Positions 39,227 through 47,052 are shown, numbered from the stretch's first letter. The stretch: DNA of 64,000 nt from Streptomyces sp. NA02950 (GCF_013364155.1 NZ_CP054916.1:8462001-8526000); one strand, 5' to 3'. Notes: generated by a model not told the origin, from the sequence alone. Program-made: numbers and translations.

Positions 39227-39814
39227 TCACCCGGGCACCGCGGACCCGGACCGCCGGTAGTGGAGCAGGACCACACCATTGCCGAAGGTCCGGGTCCGCT
39301 CCAGTTCCAGCCCGGTGGTGGTGTCCGAGGGCCGGAAGAGGGGTCTGCCCCGTCCGAGCAGCACCGGATGGACATAGATCCGGTACTCGTCGATCAGGTC
39401 GTGCCGCCGAAACGTTTCGGCCAGGTCGGCGCCGCCGAGTGCCAGATCGCCGCCCGGCCGTGCCTTCAGTGCCATGATCTCGTCCACGTTCACTTCGTGC
39501 CGGACGGTGGTGTTCCAGTCGGCGCCGGTGAGGGTCCGGGAGAACACGATCTTGGGCATCTCCCGCCAGATCGCGGCGAATTCGGCCATGGGCCCGGTAC
39601 AGGACGGGTCGGCGTCGGCCGTCGGCCAGAAGCCGGCCATCAGCTCATGGGTGACACGTCCACTGAGGAAGGCGCCCATGGCCGCGGCGTGTTCATTGAA
39701 GTGGCGGTGCAGTTCGTCGTCGACCTGATGCCAGTCGATCTCGCGGTTCGGCCCCTCGAAGTAGCCGTCGAGGGACACCGACATGGACAGGATGATCTTC
39801 CTCAGCACGGTCAT
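39227..39814 (-). CDS. Dihydrofolate reductase-like (RibD C-terminal domain) protein
   Basis: A 195-residue protein starting MTVLRKIILSMSVSLDGYFE. The family signs are SLDGYFEGPNREIDW, GAFLSGRVTHELMAGFW, KIVFSRTL, GGDLALGGADLAETF and RIYVHPVLLGRGRPLF. This clan uses NADPH to reduce small heterocycles; close relatives in Streptomyces are of unknown substrate (YwjB/YyaP type). It points leftward toward the SDR gene and is unlikely to be part of the biosynthetic operon. A strong hairpin sits just upstream of its start but belongs to the Roadblock gene above it. Confidence 0.9.
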   Translation of the reverse strand: MTVLRKIILSMSVSLDGYFEGPNREIDWHQVDDELHRHFNEHAAAMGAFLSGRVTHELMAGFWPTADADPSCTGPMAEFAAIWREMPKIVFSRTLTGADWNTTVRHEVNVDEIMALKARPGGDLALGGADLAETFRRHDLIDEYRIYVHPVLLGRGRPLFRPSDTTTGLELERTRTFGNGVVLLHYRRSGSAVPG

Positions 39815-39839
39815 GTCCGTGACGATACGCCTGCGGGGC

Positions 39840-39887
39840 GTAGCGGAACCGGCCGGACACCGGGGCCGGGCCGGCCGGTTCCGCTAC
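39840..39887 (-). terminator. Perfect 17-bp hairpin after the Roadblock gene
   Basis: GTAGCGGAACCGGCCGG (39840-39856) pairs perfectly with 39871-39887 around a 14-base loop. It begins 13 bases after the stop of the leftward Roadblock/LC7 gene (39901) and is very probably its terminator. Confidence 0.8.
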
Positions 39888-39900
39888 CGCGCCGGAGGGG

Positions 39901-40275
39901 TCAGACCTCCAGCTCCCCTTCGATCTTGCGTAGCTGGTGGCGGGCCATGGCCAGATTGGCACGGTTCCTGTCCAGGGCCAGGTAGAGGAAGAGCCCCTGG
40001 CTGTCACGTCCCTTCAGCAGGCGGATCAGGTGGTACTGGGTGCCGAGGGTGATGAGGATGTCCTCGATGCCGTCCTTCAGGCCGAGCTGTTCCATGGTGC
40101 GCACCTTGGCGCGCACCACATCGGTGTTGCCCGCGGCGGCCACCGTCAGGTCGAGTTCCTTGCCACCGCCCACAGTGCCCAGGGCCATACCGCTGGAGTA
40201 GTCGACCAGCGCGACGCCGAGGCTGCCCTCGATACTCGTCATCGCCTCTTTGAGCGCGGTCTGGGTGTTCGCCAT
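39901..40275 (-). CDS. Roadblock/LC7 domain protein
   Basis: A 124-residue protein: ALKEAMTSIEGSLGVALVDY, SSGMALGTVGGG, NTDVVRAKVRTMEQLG, IEDILITLGTQYHLIRLL, and LYLALDRNRANLAMARHQL. This is the alpha/beta Roadblock (MglB-like) fold that partners small Ras-like GTPases or acts as a scaffold in actinomycetes. In conservons it accompanies a kinase, a DUF742 protein and a GTPase, but none is here. Two more Roadblock-like genes on the same strand lie beyond an IS110 element to the right, so the group was probably one locus. Confidence 0.88.
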   Translation of the reverse strand: MANTQTALKEAMTSIEGSLGVALVDYSSGMALGTVGGGKELDLTVAAAGNTDVVRAKVRTMEQLGLKDGIEDILITLGTQYHLIRLLKGRDSQGLFLYLALDRNRANLAMARHQLRKIEGELEV

Positions 40276-40488
40276 GGTGGAGTTTCCCTAAGAATGTTGG
40301 CGGTCCGGGAGGACCGGGTGTGGCTGATGGTGGGTTGCCGTTCGTGGCTCGAAAGGAATGGCCGCCCGGTCCTCCGGGACGCTCCGACCACTGATTGAGA
40401 ACTGCGGTCATCGCTGGTTAGGGACCTGTTGGCGGAGTGTTCCTCGGACCACGAAAGGTGCTGGTCACGGTGGAACGGAGCAACGAGT
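40276..40488 (+). ncRNA. Candidate IS110 bridge RNA region (left non-coding end)
   Basis: IS110-group elements encode a structured bridge RNA in the non-coding left end before the recombinase gene. This 213-base stretch is the only space for it. It contains an inverted repeat, GTCCGGGAGGACCGGG (40303-40318) against CCCGGTCCTCCGGGAC (40365-40380), with 15 of 16 positions pairing and a 46-base loop. The repeat may instead belong to the promoter of the neighbouring Roadblock gene. The call rests on family knowledge and position. Confidence 0.3.
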
Positions 40489-41750
40489 TTGAGCACGTCT
40501 CACACGCGGATATGGGTCGGCATCGACGCCGGCAAGGGGCATCACTGGGCGGTGGCGGTCGACGCCGACGGCGAGACACTTTTCTCGACGAAGGTGATCA
40601 ACGACGAGTCGCAGATTCTCGCCCTCATCGACACCGCCCGTGAGCGGGCCGATGAAGTGCGGTGGGCGGTGGATATCTCCGGCAGGGCCTCCACCCTGCT
40701 GCTGGCCCTGCTGATTGCCCACGGCCAGCAGGTGGTCTACGTGCCCGGCCGGACGGTCAACCGTATGTCCGGCGCCTACCGTGGGGAGGGCAAGACCGAC
40801 GCCAAGGACGCCCGTGTCATCGCCGACCAGGCCCGCATGCGCCCGAAGGACTTCGCCCCGCTGAACACACCCCCGGAGCTGGTCACCACCCTCCAGGTGC
40901 TCACCAACTACCGGGCCGACCTGATCGCCGACCGGGTGAGACTGATCAACCGGCTCCGCGACCTGCTGGTCGGGATCTGTCCCGCGCTGGAACGGGCCTT
41001 CGACTACTCCGCGGCCAAGGGGCCCATCGTCATGCTGACCGAGTACCAGACCCCGGCAGCCCTCCGCCGGATCGGCGTCAAGCGGCTGACGACCTGGCTG
41101 GAACGCCGCAAGGTCCGAAGCGCCGACACCGTGGCCACCAAGGCGGTGGAGGCCGCCCAGTCCCAGATGACCGTGCTGCCCGGCGAGAAACGGGCTGCCA
41201 AGCTGGTCTGCGACCTCGCCCACCAGCTGCTGACGCTGGACGAGCGGATCAAGGACAACGACCGGGAGATCCGCGAAACCTTCCGCGACGACGACCGCGC
41301 CGAGGTCATCGAGTCCATGCCCGGCATGGGGCCCATCCTCGGCGCCGAGTTCGTCGCCATCGTCGGGGACCTGTCGGGCTACCGCGATGCCGGCCGACTT
41401 GCCTCCCACGCCGGCCTGGCCCCGGTCGCGCGGGACTCCGGCCGCCGCAGCGGCAACTATCACCGGCCCAAGCGCTACAACCGGCGCCTGCGACACATCT
41501 TCTACCTGGCCGCGCAGACCGCGATGATGCGGCCCGGTCCGTCCAGGGACTACTACCTCAAGAAACGATCCGAGGGCCTGCTGCATACCCAGGCCCTGCT
41601 CGCACTCGCCCGCCGCCGGGTCGACGTGCTGTGGGCGATGCTGCGTGACAAAAGGCCGTTCACCCCCGCCCCACCGGTCACGCAGGCGGCTTGACACGAT
41701 CATTGAGATTCCTTTCCCATCAATCGGGTGATGTCCGGGTGAGTCCGGAT
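40380..41750 (+). mobile_element. IS110-family insertion sequence (ends approximate)
   Basis: The element is defined by its transposase gene. IS110 elements lack clear terminal inverted repeats, so the ends cannot be placed by eye. The left end lies somewhere in 40276-40480 and the right end shortly after 41694. It sits between leftward Roadblock genes, pointing rightward, and probably interrupts a former operon. Confidence 0.6.
40489..41694 (+). CDS. IS110 family DEDD transposase
   Basis: About 401 residues from the TTG at 40489, behind ACGGAG. The RuvC-like DEDD domain is at the N-terminus (IWVGIDAGKGHHWAVAVDADG; VRWAVDISGRASTLLL; YRGEGKTDAKDARVIADQAR), followed by a coiled-coil region and the C-terminal transposase_20 domain (VIESMPGMGPILGAEFVAIV, SHAGLAPVARDSG, NRRLRHIFYLAAQTAMM). 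It is intact in length and motifs, so it may be active. It belongs to the group that includes Streptomyces IS117. It cuts and joins circular element and target under bridge-RNA guidance. Confidence 0.93.
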   Translation: MSTSHTRIWVGIDAGKGHHWAVAVDADGETLFSTKVINDESQILALIDTARERADEVRWAVDISGRASTLLLALLIAHGQQVVYVPGRTVNRMSGAYRGEGKTDAKDARVIADQARMRPKDFAPLNTPPELVTTLQVLTNYRADLIADRVRLINRLRDLLVGICPALERAFDYSAAKGPIVMLTEYQTPAALRRIGVKRLTTWLERRKVRSADTVATKAVEAAQSQMTVLPGEKRAAKLVCDLAHQLLTLDERIKDNDREIRETFRDDDRAEVIESMPGMGPILGAEFVAIVGDLSGYRDAGRLASHAGLAPVARDSGRRSGNYHRPKRYNRRLRHIFYLAAQTAMMRPGPSRDYYLKKRSEGLLHTQALLALARRRVDVLWAMLRDKRPFTPAPPVTQAA

Positions 41751-41852
41751 GGTGGTGGTGCGTGGGTGCCGCAGGCGTGGCCGCGGCGGTGGAACGGGCC
41801 GTGAGCAGGCCGTGGAGCGGCCGGGACGGCCCGGCGATGGTGTGCAGGGGGC

Positions 41853-41964
41853 GGGCTGTGCGCGGTAGGGGTTGCGCGGGGTACGGGCTGCGCGGGGTGC
41901 GAGCTGCGCGGCGTGCGAGCTGCGCGTACGACGGGCTGCGCGTACTACGGGCGACGCGTGGTGC
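41853..41964 (+). repeat. Seven contiguous 16-bp degenerate repeats (minisatellite)
   Basis: Seven units of exactly 16 bases follow one another, for example GGGCTGCGCGGGGTGC (41885-41900), GAGCTGCGCGGCGTGC (41901-41916) and GGGCTGCGCGTACTAC (41933-41948). The array runs into the 3' end of the leftward Roadblock gene, whose stop (41945-41947) lies inside the sixth unit. The unit length is not a multiple of three, so copy-number change alters the frame of the tail. Confidence 0.85.
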
Positions 41965-42346
41965 TCGGCCCGTGCGAGGAGCCGCCGACCAGGTCGGCGA
42001 TCCGGGCGCCCGACCGGCGGGCCTCCATATGGAGTCGGCCGACGTTGGTGCGGCGTCCGGCCAGGACGGTCAGCACCGCCGCGGGTCCCGCCGCGTAGGT
42101 GGCGACGTAGCCGTCCTCGCCGCGCACCAGCAACTCACGGAAGGCGCCGCGGCTGGTGGCGTCCGCGAGCGACTGCGACACCCCGAGGGCCGCGGCGGTC
42201 AGCGCGGCGACGCCCTCGGGTTCGACGGTGGCCGTGTCATGCGCCAGCACGAGGCCGTCGCTGGTGGCGGCCAGGGCACCGGTGACATCGACGACCCTGG
42301 CCCGTAACCGTCGGAGTTCTTCCAGCACATCGGGTTCGGCGGCCAT
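41945..42346 (-). CDS. Roadblock/LC7-like regulatory protein
   Basis: A 133-residue protein with an ATG complementary to 42344-42346. It reads LEELRRLRARVVDVTGALAA, TSDGLVLAHDTATVEPEGVA, LTAAALGVSQSLADATSRG, then FRELLVRGEDGYVATYAAG and VLTVLAGRRTNVGRLHMEA. This is the Roadblock fold with a typical strand-helix-strand order. It is the last gene of a leftward operon with a DUF4388-like protein and another Roadblock protein. The final residues (GPSTTRRP) come from the 16-bp repeat array. Confidence 0.82.
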   Translation of the reverse strand: MAAEPDVLEELRRLRARVVDVTGALAATSDGLVLAHDTATVEPEGVAALTAAALGVSQSLADATSRGAFRELLVRGEDGYVATYAAGPAAVLTVLAGRRTNVGRLHMEARRSGARIADLVGGSSHGPSTTRRP

Positions 42347-42425
42347 CAGGTGTTTCCTCTCCGTGCGCTGTCGCAAGGTGCGTCTCATGACGGTGCGCAA
42401 GAGGCGGCCGGAGTGGTCGGGGGGT

Positions 42426-43268
42426 TCACAGGGTTGCCTCCAAGGCGTCACGGAGCCGACGCAGCAGATCGATACCGGGGTCGGCGAAGACGGTGCCGGG
42501 GACGGGGCCGGGCCAGACCACCGCGCCGGACCCGGGGGAGCGGGCCGGTGACGCGGTGGCCTGGGGCCGGGGGGTGTCGACATGTCCGGCGGCGGCCAGC
42601 CGCCGGATGTCGATGAGGGTGTGGAAGGCGGGGCGGCCCAGGGCTCGGGCGATGTCGGCGGGGGTGCGCACACCGTCGGCCAGCTCCAGCACCGCGCGCT
42701 GACGGCGGGTCACGGCCGGGGACCGCGGATCCGGCCGGCGGAGCACTACCGGCGCGGTGTCGACTTGGGGACAAGGCCATAAATCGTCCAGCAGTCGGCC
42801 GCGTCGCCGGGTCTCCCGTTCGACGGCGTCGGCACCCACCGGGCGGACCGGGCCCAGCCAGTGGGCGGCGCCCGGCTGGAAGCCGCGCGGGCCGCTGCCG
42901 GTACCCAGGGCGAAGTAGGCCGCGTCGAACAGCGCCCCCAGGTGGCAGATTTCCAGCTCCGCGTCCGACAGCCGACCGCTGTCGACCAGGAACCGGCCGA
43001 CGCCGGGACCGTCCGTACGGCCGACCGCCTCCCGCCAGGTGTCGGCGGTCAGCCGTCCACCGGTGGTGAGCAGCACATCGATACCGGGGGCCACCGGGCT
43101 CTCGGCGTGCACGACCCGGCCCCGCGACAGATAGACGGTGCCCGCGTCGCACAGCAGGGCGCCGCTGGCCTGTTCACCGGCGAGCTCGGTGAGGCTGGGC
43201 CCGTCTCCGGATCCGCGGTGTCCCGGTCGGCCGTTGTGTCTCGCCATAGGGTTCATGTCAGGGTTCAT
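42426..43268 (-). CDS. DUF4388-like protein with winged-helix C-terminus
   Basis: A 280-residue protein starting at the ATG complementary to 43266-43268, overlapping the previous stop (ATGA). The N-terminal part (SLTELAGEQASGALLCDAGT, VYLSRGRVVHAESPVAPGID) matches the DUF4388/PATAN-like pattern seen in gliding and Roadblock systems: a short strand-rich domain that begins with use of a group-response phrase like A-S-G-A-L. A helix-turn-helix-like C-terminal part follows (ELADGVRTPADIARALGRPA, FHTLIDIRRLAAAGHV). It is flanked on both sides by Roadblock genes in one operon. Function unknown; a regulatory adaptor is likely. Confidence 0.72.
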   Translation of the reverse strand: MNPDMNPMARHNGRPGHRGSGDGPSLTELAGEQASGALLCDAGTVYLSRGRVVHAESPVAPGIDVLLTTGGRLTADTWREAVGRTDGPGVGRFLVDSGRLSDAELEICHLGALFDAAYFALGTGSGPRGFQPGAAHWLGPVRPVGADAVERETRRRGRLLDDLWPCPQVDTAPVVLRRPDPRSPAVTRRQRAVLELADGVRTPADIARALGRPAFHTLIDIRRLAAAGHVDTPRPQATASPARSPGSGAVVWPGPVPGTVFADPGIDLLRRLRDALEATL

Positions 43269-43678
43269 ATGAGGGTCAACCGGTCGGACAGATCGCGCAG
43301 TCGCATCCGGGCGAGGGCCAGATTCCCCTCCCGGCGGTCGAGCCATAAGTAGAAGAACACGCCGCTGTCGAAGGCTGTGTCGACGAAGCGCAGCAGGTGA
43401 TAGCAGGTGCCCGTGGTGACGATGACGTCCTCCACACACGACGCCCCGCCCGCGCCTCCGGCCTCCTCCGCGTCCTCCGCCCCGACCGCCGCGAACGCCC
43501 GCTGCTCCGCGGCCATCCGGGCCAGCTCGGCCGTCTCCGCCGCCGTGGCCTCCGGGTCGTCGTCCCGCACCTCGCCGACCATCCCGAGCGCGAGTCCGCT
43601 CGTCCACTCGATCACGGCGGCTCCGCGGGCGCCGTTCACGGTCATGGCCTCGAGCAGACATTCGTCGATGCCGGGCAT
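43265..43678 (-). CDS. Roadblock/LC7 domain protein with acidic insert
   Basis: A 137-residue protein, first gene of the leftward operon. It starts at the ATG complementary to 43676-43678, behind GGAGGGGAG. The pattern is ECLLEAMTVNGARGAAVIEW, TSGLALGMVGEV, VEDVIVTTGTCYHLLRFV and FYLWLDRREGNLALARMRL, close to the other Roadblock gene at 39901-40275. An Ala/Glu-rich insert (AAVGAEDAEEAGGAGG) lengthens the middle helix. Its stop overlaps the start of the next gene. Confidence 0.85.
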   Translation of the reverse strand: MPGIDECLLEAMTVNGARGAAVIEWTSGLALGMVGEVRDDDPEATAAETAELARMAAEQRAFAAVGAEDAEEAGGAGGASCVEDVIVTTGTCYHLLRFVDTAFDSGVFFYLWLDRREGNLALARMRLRDLSDRLTLI

Positions 43679-44211
43679 ACGGTCTCCCCTCCTTGCGGTA
43701 CCCGTGGCGCGCACCGATGGCGCTACATCAGTGACCGTGAGGTTACGCACCGTTCAGCACGAGGGGGTGAAATCCGGTAATGCTATGAAAAGGCCGGTGC
43801 GTTGTAGTAGGGTCCACGACCCCCTCAGCCCCACGGGCCCCAGCGGCCCCACCCACCACAGGGCCCCGGCGAATGCCCTGCGTACGGCGCCCCCGCCCCG
43901 CCCGGCCGCCCACGACCCGCGGTCGCGCCCCGAACTCCTCGGGTTCACCGGCCACTTCGGCCCGTGGTCGACACATAGCGCGGAGTGGTCCATGCGGCCA
44001 AGGGCCTGGAGGAGCATATTCCATAGTCCTATGTGCGGGCAGCAGAGTAGACCAGCCTCCGGCCGCCCCGGCGACATGACCTGAATCAGACATGCGGAAT
44101 ACGCCGCTTCTGCGTCCGGAGGCCGACGCCGTACGACATCGACTGTCGACGCCGTGGGTACGTCACGGACCCTGGGCCCACTCAAGAGCCGCGACCGTCC
44201 CCGCGGTGTGG
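43679..44211. other. Gene-poor region upstream of the Roadblock operon
   Basis: About 530 bases with open frames but no plausible start, ribosome site or protein family. The part next to 43679 must hold the promoter of the Roadblock operon. Codon use elsewhere looks like decayed coding sequence; I recognise nothing in it. Confidence 0.5.
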
Positions 44212-44517
44212 TCATCCTCTTTTGATGCGCCCGCGGACGGCGTCGGCGAACGGCCGGTGGAGTTCCGGGCGGCGGTCGCCGATCACCCCGGAGGCGGGCG
44301 CATACGGCCGGGCCGGGGTGCCCGGCAGGCCGAAGCCCATCATCAGCAGCACGGTGGCGAGCACGGCACCGGCGAACCGCCCGAGCGCCCGAGAGGCGCG
44401 CAGACCGTAGCCGGACAGCAGCCAGTACGCCTGGAGGAGCCAGCGCTGTTCCGTCGGCCAGGTACGCGGCGGTCGTCGACACACGCGTTGTCCGGCTGGC
44501 GAACACCCCGTGCGCAC
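44212..44517 (-). pseudogene. Membrane C-terminus remnant of a pentapeptide-repeat protein
   Basis: The leftward frame reads TEQRWLLQAYWLLSGYGLRA followed by SRALGRFAGAVLATVLLMMG and FGLP. The phrase YWLxSGYGLRASRALGxxxxAxLATVLLMM is typical of the membrane-spanning end of Streptomyces pentapeptide-repeat proteins, where the repeats come before it. No A(D/N)LXX repeats precede it here and there is no start with a ribosome site. It is a deletion remnant. Confidence 0.6.
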
Positions 44518-44722
44518 AGTCCTGATCCAGTGTCACCAGCCGGGTTCCGGGGCGCTGTCGGCGGAGCCCACGGGTGCCGCGATCGGGGTGACGGGGTCAT
44601 GCTCCTCACCGTTCTGCTGTGAGACCGTGGCGATCCGGCCGCATTCTGAGCGCACCGCGCCACCCCCTCACGGCCGCGCTGCTGGAGGCGTTGTCGTGGC
44701 GGCACCCGGCGGCCGGTGCGGG

Positions 44723-45160
44723 CTACGGGGCGCCGCCGGGCTCCGGGCCCTCGTAGCCCGGCCGGGACGACGCGTCGACGCCCACCTCGTAGCCGATCCC
44801 GGGATCGAGGGTGTTGCGGCCGATAGGGGCACCGGTCGAGTGGTCGGCGAGCCCGATGGCGACCACGTGGTCGGCCTCGACCGTGATCCCGTGCACCGCG
44901 GCTCCGCCACCGGAGTAGGTGATCGGCTCCCGCGCGGTCCCGCCCCGGGTGATGGCCGGCCGCCGCCGGGACAGGTCGCCGTCGAAACACACCACGTCCC
45001 CGGTCCGTGCCGAACGGGCGGTGTCCCGGGGATCGGTGGTGTGCCGGGTGCGGTGCGCGGTGTCCGCGCCGCTCGACCTCCAGGATCCGGCCAGCACGGC
45101 CGGCAGCGCGAGCAGTGAGACGGCGAGGAAGCCGATGACCAGTTTCCGTGTGATCCGCAT
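44723..45160 (-). CDS. Short exported protein, truncated beta-helix type
   Basis: A 145-residue protein starting at the ATG complementary to 45158-45160; a GTG three codons upstream is an alternative. The N-terminus, MRITRKLVIGFLAVSLLAL followed by PAVLA, is a signal peptide. Then SARTGDVVCFDGDLSRRRPA and ITYSGGGAAVHGITVEADHV resemble the first coil of right-handed parallel beta-helix proteins. Intact relatives have several hundred further residues with many strands; here the protein ends after two coils. It may be truncated and non-functional. Confidence 0.55.
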   Translation of the reverse strand: MRITRKLVIGFLAVSLLALPAVLAGSWRSSGADTAHRTRHTTDPRDTARSARTGDVVCFDGDLSRRRPAITRGGTAREPITYSGGGAAVHGITVEADHVVAIGLADHSTGAPIGRNTLDPGIGYEVGVDASSRPGYEGPEPGGAP

Positions 45161-45179
45161 GGCGGTCACCGTAGGCGCG

Positions 45180-45205
45180 GGCTCCCGGGACCGGTCCCGG
45201 GAGCC
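45180..45205 (-). terminator. Perfect 26-bp palindrome downstream of the DUF3662 gene
   Basis: GGCTCCCGGGACC is followed directly by its reverse complement. It lies 8 bases after the stop of the leftward gene at 45213 and 20 bases before the next leftward gene. It is a likely terminator, though a protein-binding palindrome is possible. Confidence 0.6.
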
Positions 45206-45212
45206 CGGAGCC

Positions 45213-45641
45213 CTACTCGGGTACCGGAGCGGGTACCGGAGTGACCACCGGAGCGGCGAACCCGTCCGCGCGGATGTGGGCCATGGGGTTTCCAGCCACC
45301 CGGTACCGTCCGTTCGGCACCTCGCGGGACCAGGTCACATGGACGGTCAGCGGGCCCGCCCATTCGTATCCGTTCCTCTCCGCGTGGCGCAGCAGGCTGT
45401 CGGTGAGCACCTGTCCCACCGAGCAGCCGCGCCGGGTCAGCTCCCCGTACACGCCCTCGGACAGCTCGACGTCGTAGGCGTTGGGGACCACCACCCGCTT
45501 CGGTCCGCAGACCACGGCGTGGTCGTCGCACTCCCGTTGCAGCGCTTCGACGAGTTCCACGGGTCCGCTCCGGGACATCTTGGCGAGCAGTCCTTCCTGC
45601 CAGCGTTCGAGCGCTCGTTCCCATCGGCTCAGCGTCTCCAT
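45213..45641 (-). CDS. DUF3662 (FhaA N-terminal domain) protein without FHA domain
   Basis: A 142-residue protein: RWERALERWQEGLLAKMSRS, PVELVEALQRECDDHAVVCG, then KRVVVPNAYDVELSEGVYGE and NGYEWAGPLTVHVTW. This is the DUF3662 domain found at the N-terminus of FhaA, which recruits cell-wall and division proteins in actinomycetes. FhaA continues with a disordered linker and an FHA domain. Here the protein ends after the first domain with a short Pro/Val tail, so it cannot bind phosphothreonine as FhaA does. It stands alone, away from pknB and pbpA. Confidence 0.8.
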   Translation of the reverse strand: METLSRWERALERWQEGLLAKMSRSGPVELVEALQRECDDHAVVCGPKRVVVPNAYDVELSEGVYGELTRRGCSVGQVLTDSLLRHAERNGYEWAGPLTVHVTWSREVPNGRYRVAGNPMAHIRADGFAAPVVTPVPAPVPE

Positions 45642-45749
45642 GGCGTCCCGGTTTCCCGGAAAGGATCACCTCATGCCCCGTCGGTGCGGGTTCGCCGGTG
45701 CGGGCCGGTGCGGGGGCGCCGGTCGGATCACCAGCGCCCCCGGCCGTGG

Positions 45750-46892
45750 TCAGCCGCGGAGCGGACCGAAGAAGACCCGCAGACCGGCGGCGACACTGCC
45801 GGGCAGCTCCATGGCCACGAAGTGGTGCCAGCCCGGGCTGCCCACCGGCCAGTGGGTGACGGTGTTGTGGCGCTCGGCGAGCCGGCGGATTCCGGGCGGG
45901 CCGTTGTGGACACCGGTCGGCGCGGCCTGCCGGCCCTCCGGCCAGGCGAACTCGGTGGACTCGGTGGACTCGTACATGTACCACGAGGAGGAACCGAAGG
46001 TGTCGGTGAGCCAGTAGAGGGTCAGATTGGTCAGCAGCAGATCGCGGTCGAGTATCTCGTCCGGCAGCTTGTCCACCATGGTGAACTCCTTGAACTTCTG
46101 CGTCATCCAGGCCAGCGCCCCGACCGGGGAGTCGTACCGGGCGAAGGCGAAGGTCTGCGGCGCGGCGCGCAGCAGCGCGTGGTGGTCCACACCGGACATC
46201 CAGTCCTGGCTCTGCATGAAGGCGAAGACGGCTCGCTCCTCCTCGTTCATCTCGGGGAGGTCGGCCTCGGTGGGGAAGCCGAGCCCGCCGATCACATAGA
46301 CGCCGACCACCTGGTCCGGAGCGGCCTTGGCCACCTCGGGGGCGATGTACGCCCCGAGGTCGCCGCCCTGGACGCCGTAGCGGTCGTAGCCGAGGCGGCG
46401 CATCAGCTCCGCCTCAGGCTGCCCACCCGGGCGACGTGCCAGCCGGTGGTGGGCGGCGGGGCGGAGAAGCCGAACCCGGGCACCGAGGGGACGACCACGT
46501 GGAACGCCTGGGCGGGGTCGTCGCCGTGGGCGCGCGGGTCGGTGAGGTGGCCGATGAGATCGAGGAACTCCACGAAGGAGTTGGGCCAGCCGTGCGTCAG
46601 GAGGAGCGGCAGGGCGTCCGGCTCGGGGGAGCGGATATGCAGGAAGTGGATGTCCAGACCGTCGATATCGGTCATGAACTGCGGGAACTCATTCATCCGC
46701 GCCTCGGCGCGACGCCAGTCGAAGCCGGTGCGCCAGTAGTCGGCCAGCTCCTTGAGGTACGTCGTGGGAACGCCACGGCTCCAGCCCTCACCGGGCAGCT
46801 GCCGGGGCCGGCGGGCACGGGCAGTCGGTCGTTGAGATCGTCCAGGTCGGCCTGGGGATGTCGACGCGGAAGGGGCGGATCTCGGTGCTCAT
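45750..46892 (-). pseudogene. Epoxide hydrolase (microsomal EPHX1 type) with several frameshifts
   Basis: Pieces of one epoxide hydrolase are readable leftward in successive frames: [13 protein letters not shown] from 46892; [11 protein letters not shown] in a shifted frame; then [59 protein letters not shown] and [19 protein letters not shown]; and, after another shift near 46405-46430, RRLGYDRYGVQGGDLGAYIA through GWHHFVAMELP to a stop at 45750. The nucleophile Asp (QGGDLG) and oxyanion HGWP survive as words. At least three shifts break the gene, so no full protein can be made. Confidence 0.8.
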
Positions 46893-47014
46893 CTCGGCGT
46901 CCTCTGCTGGGAGTTCCTGGGCATCCGTCGTGCGATGTGCAGAACGGTAGAGGCCCTATAGGTCAGAAGATGTCGTCTATCGGAGCTCGGGGGACCGTCA
47001 TCCCATCACGACGA

Positions 47015-47052
47015 GTAGACACTGTCTACTCAGCTCTGGTAGACAGTGTCTA
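47015..47052 (+). promoter_or_regulatory. Two palindromic TetR operators, the second on the start codon
   Basis: GTAGACACTGTCTAC (47015-47029) is a perfect 15-bp dyad. TAGACAGTGTCTA (47040-47052) is a perfect 13-bp dyad with the same arms (TAGACA/TGTCTA), 25 bases further on, ending on the A of the regulator's ATG. They are almost certainly the binding sites of the TetR protein encoded next and imply autorepression of the regulator/exporter operon. Confidence 0.88.

Noticed and set aside
39901..43678. Considered as a conservon (cvnABCD) operon
   Set aside because: Only Roadblock and DUF4388-like genes are present; the sensor kinase, DUF742 protein and GTPase are missing.
43754..44536. 260-codon minus-strand frame above the Roadblock operon
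   Set aside because: Low-complexity Arg/Gly content and no motif; it overlaps the better-supported pentapeptide-repeat remnant in another frame.
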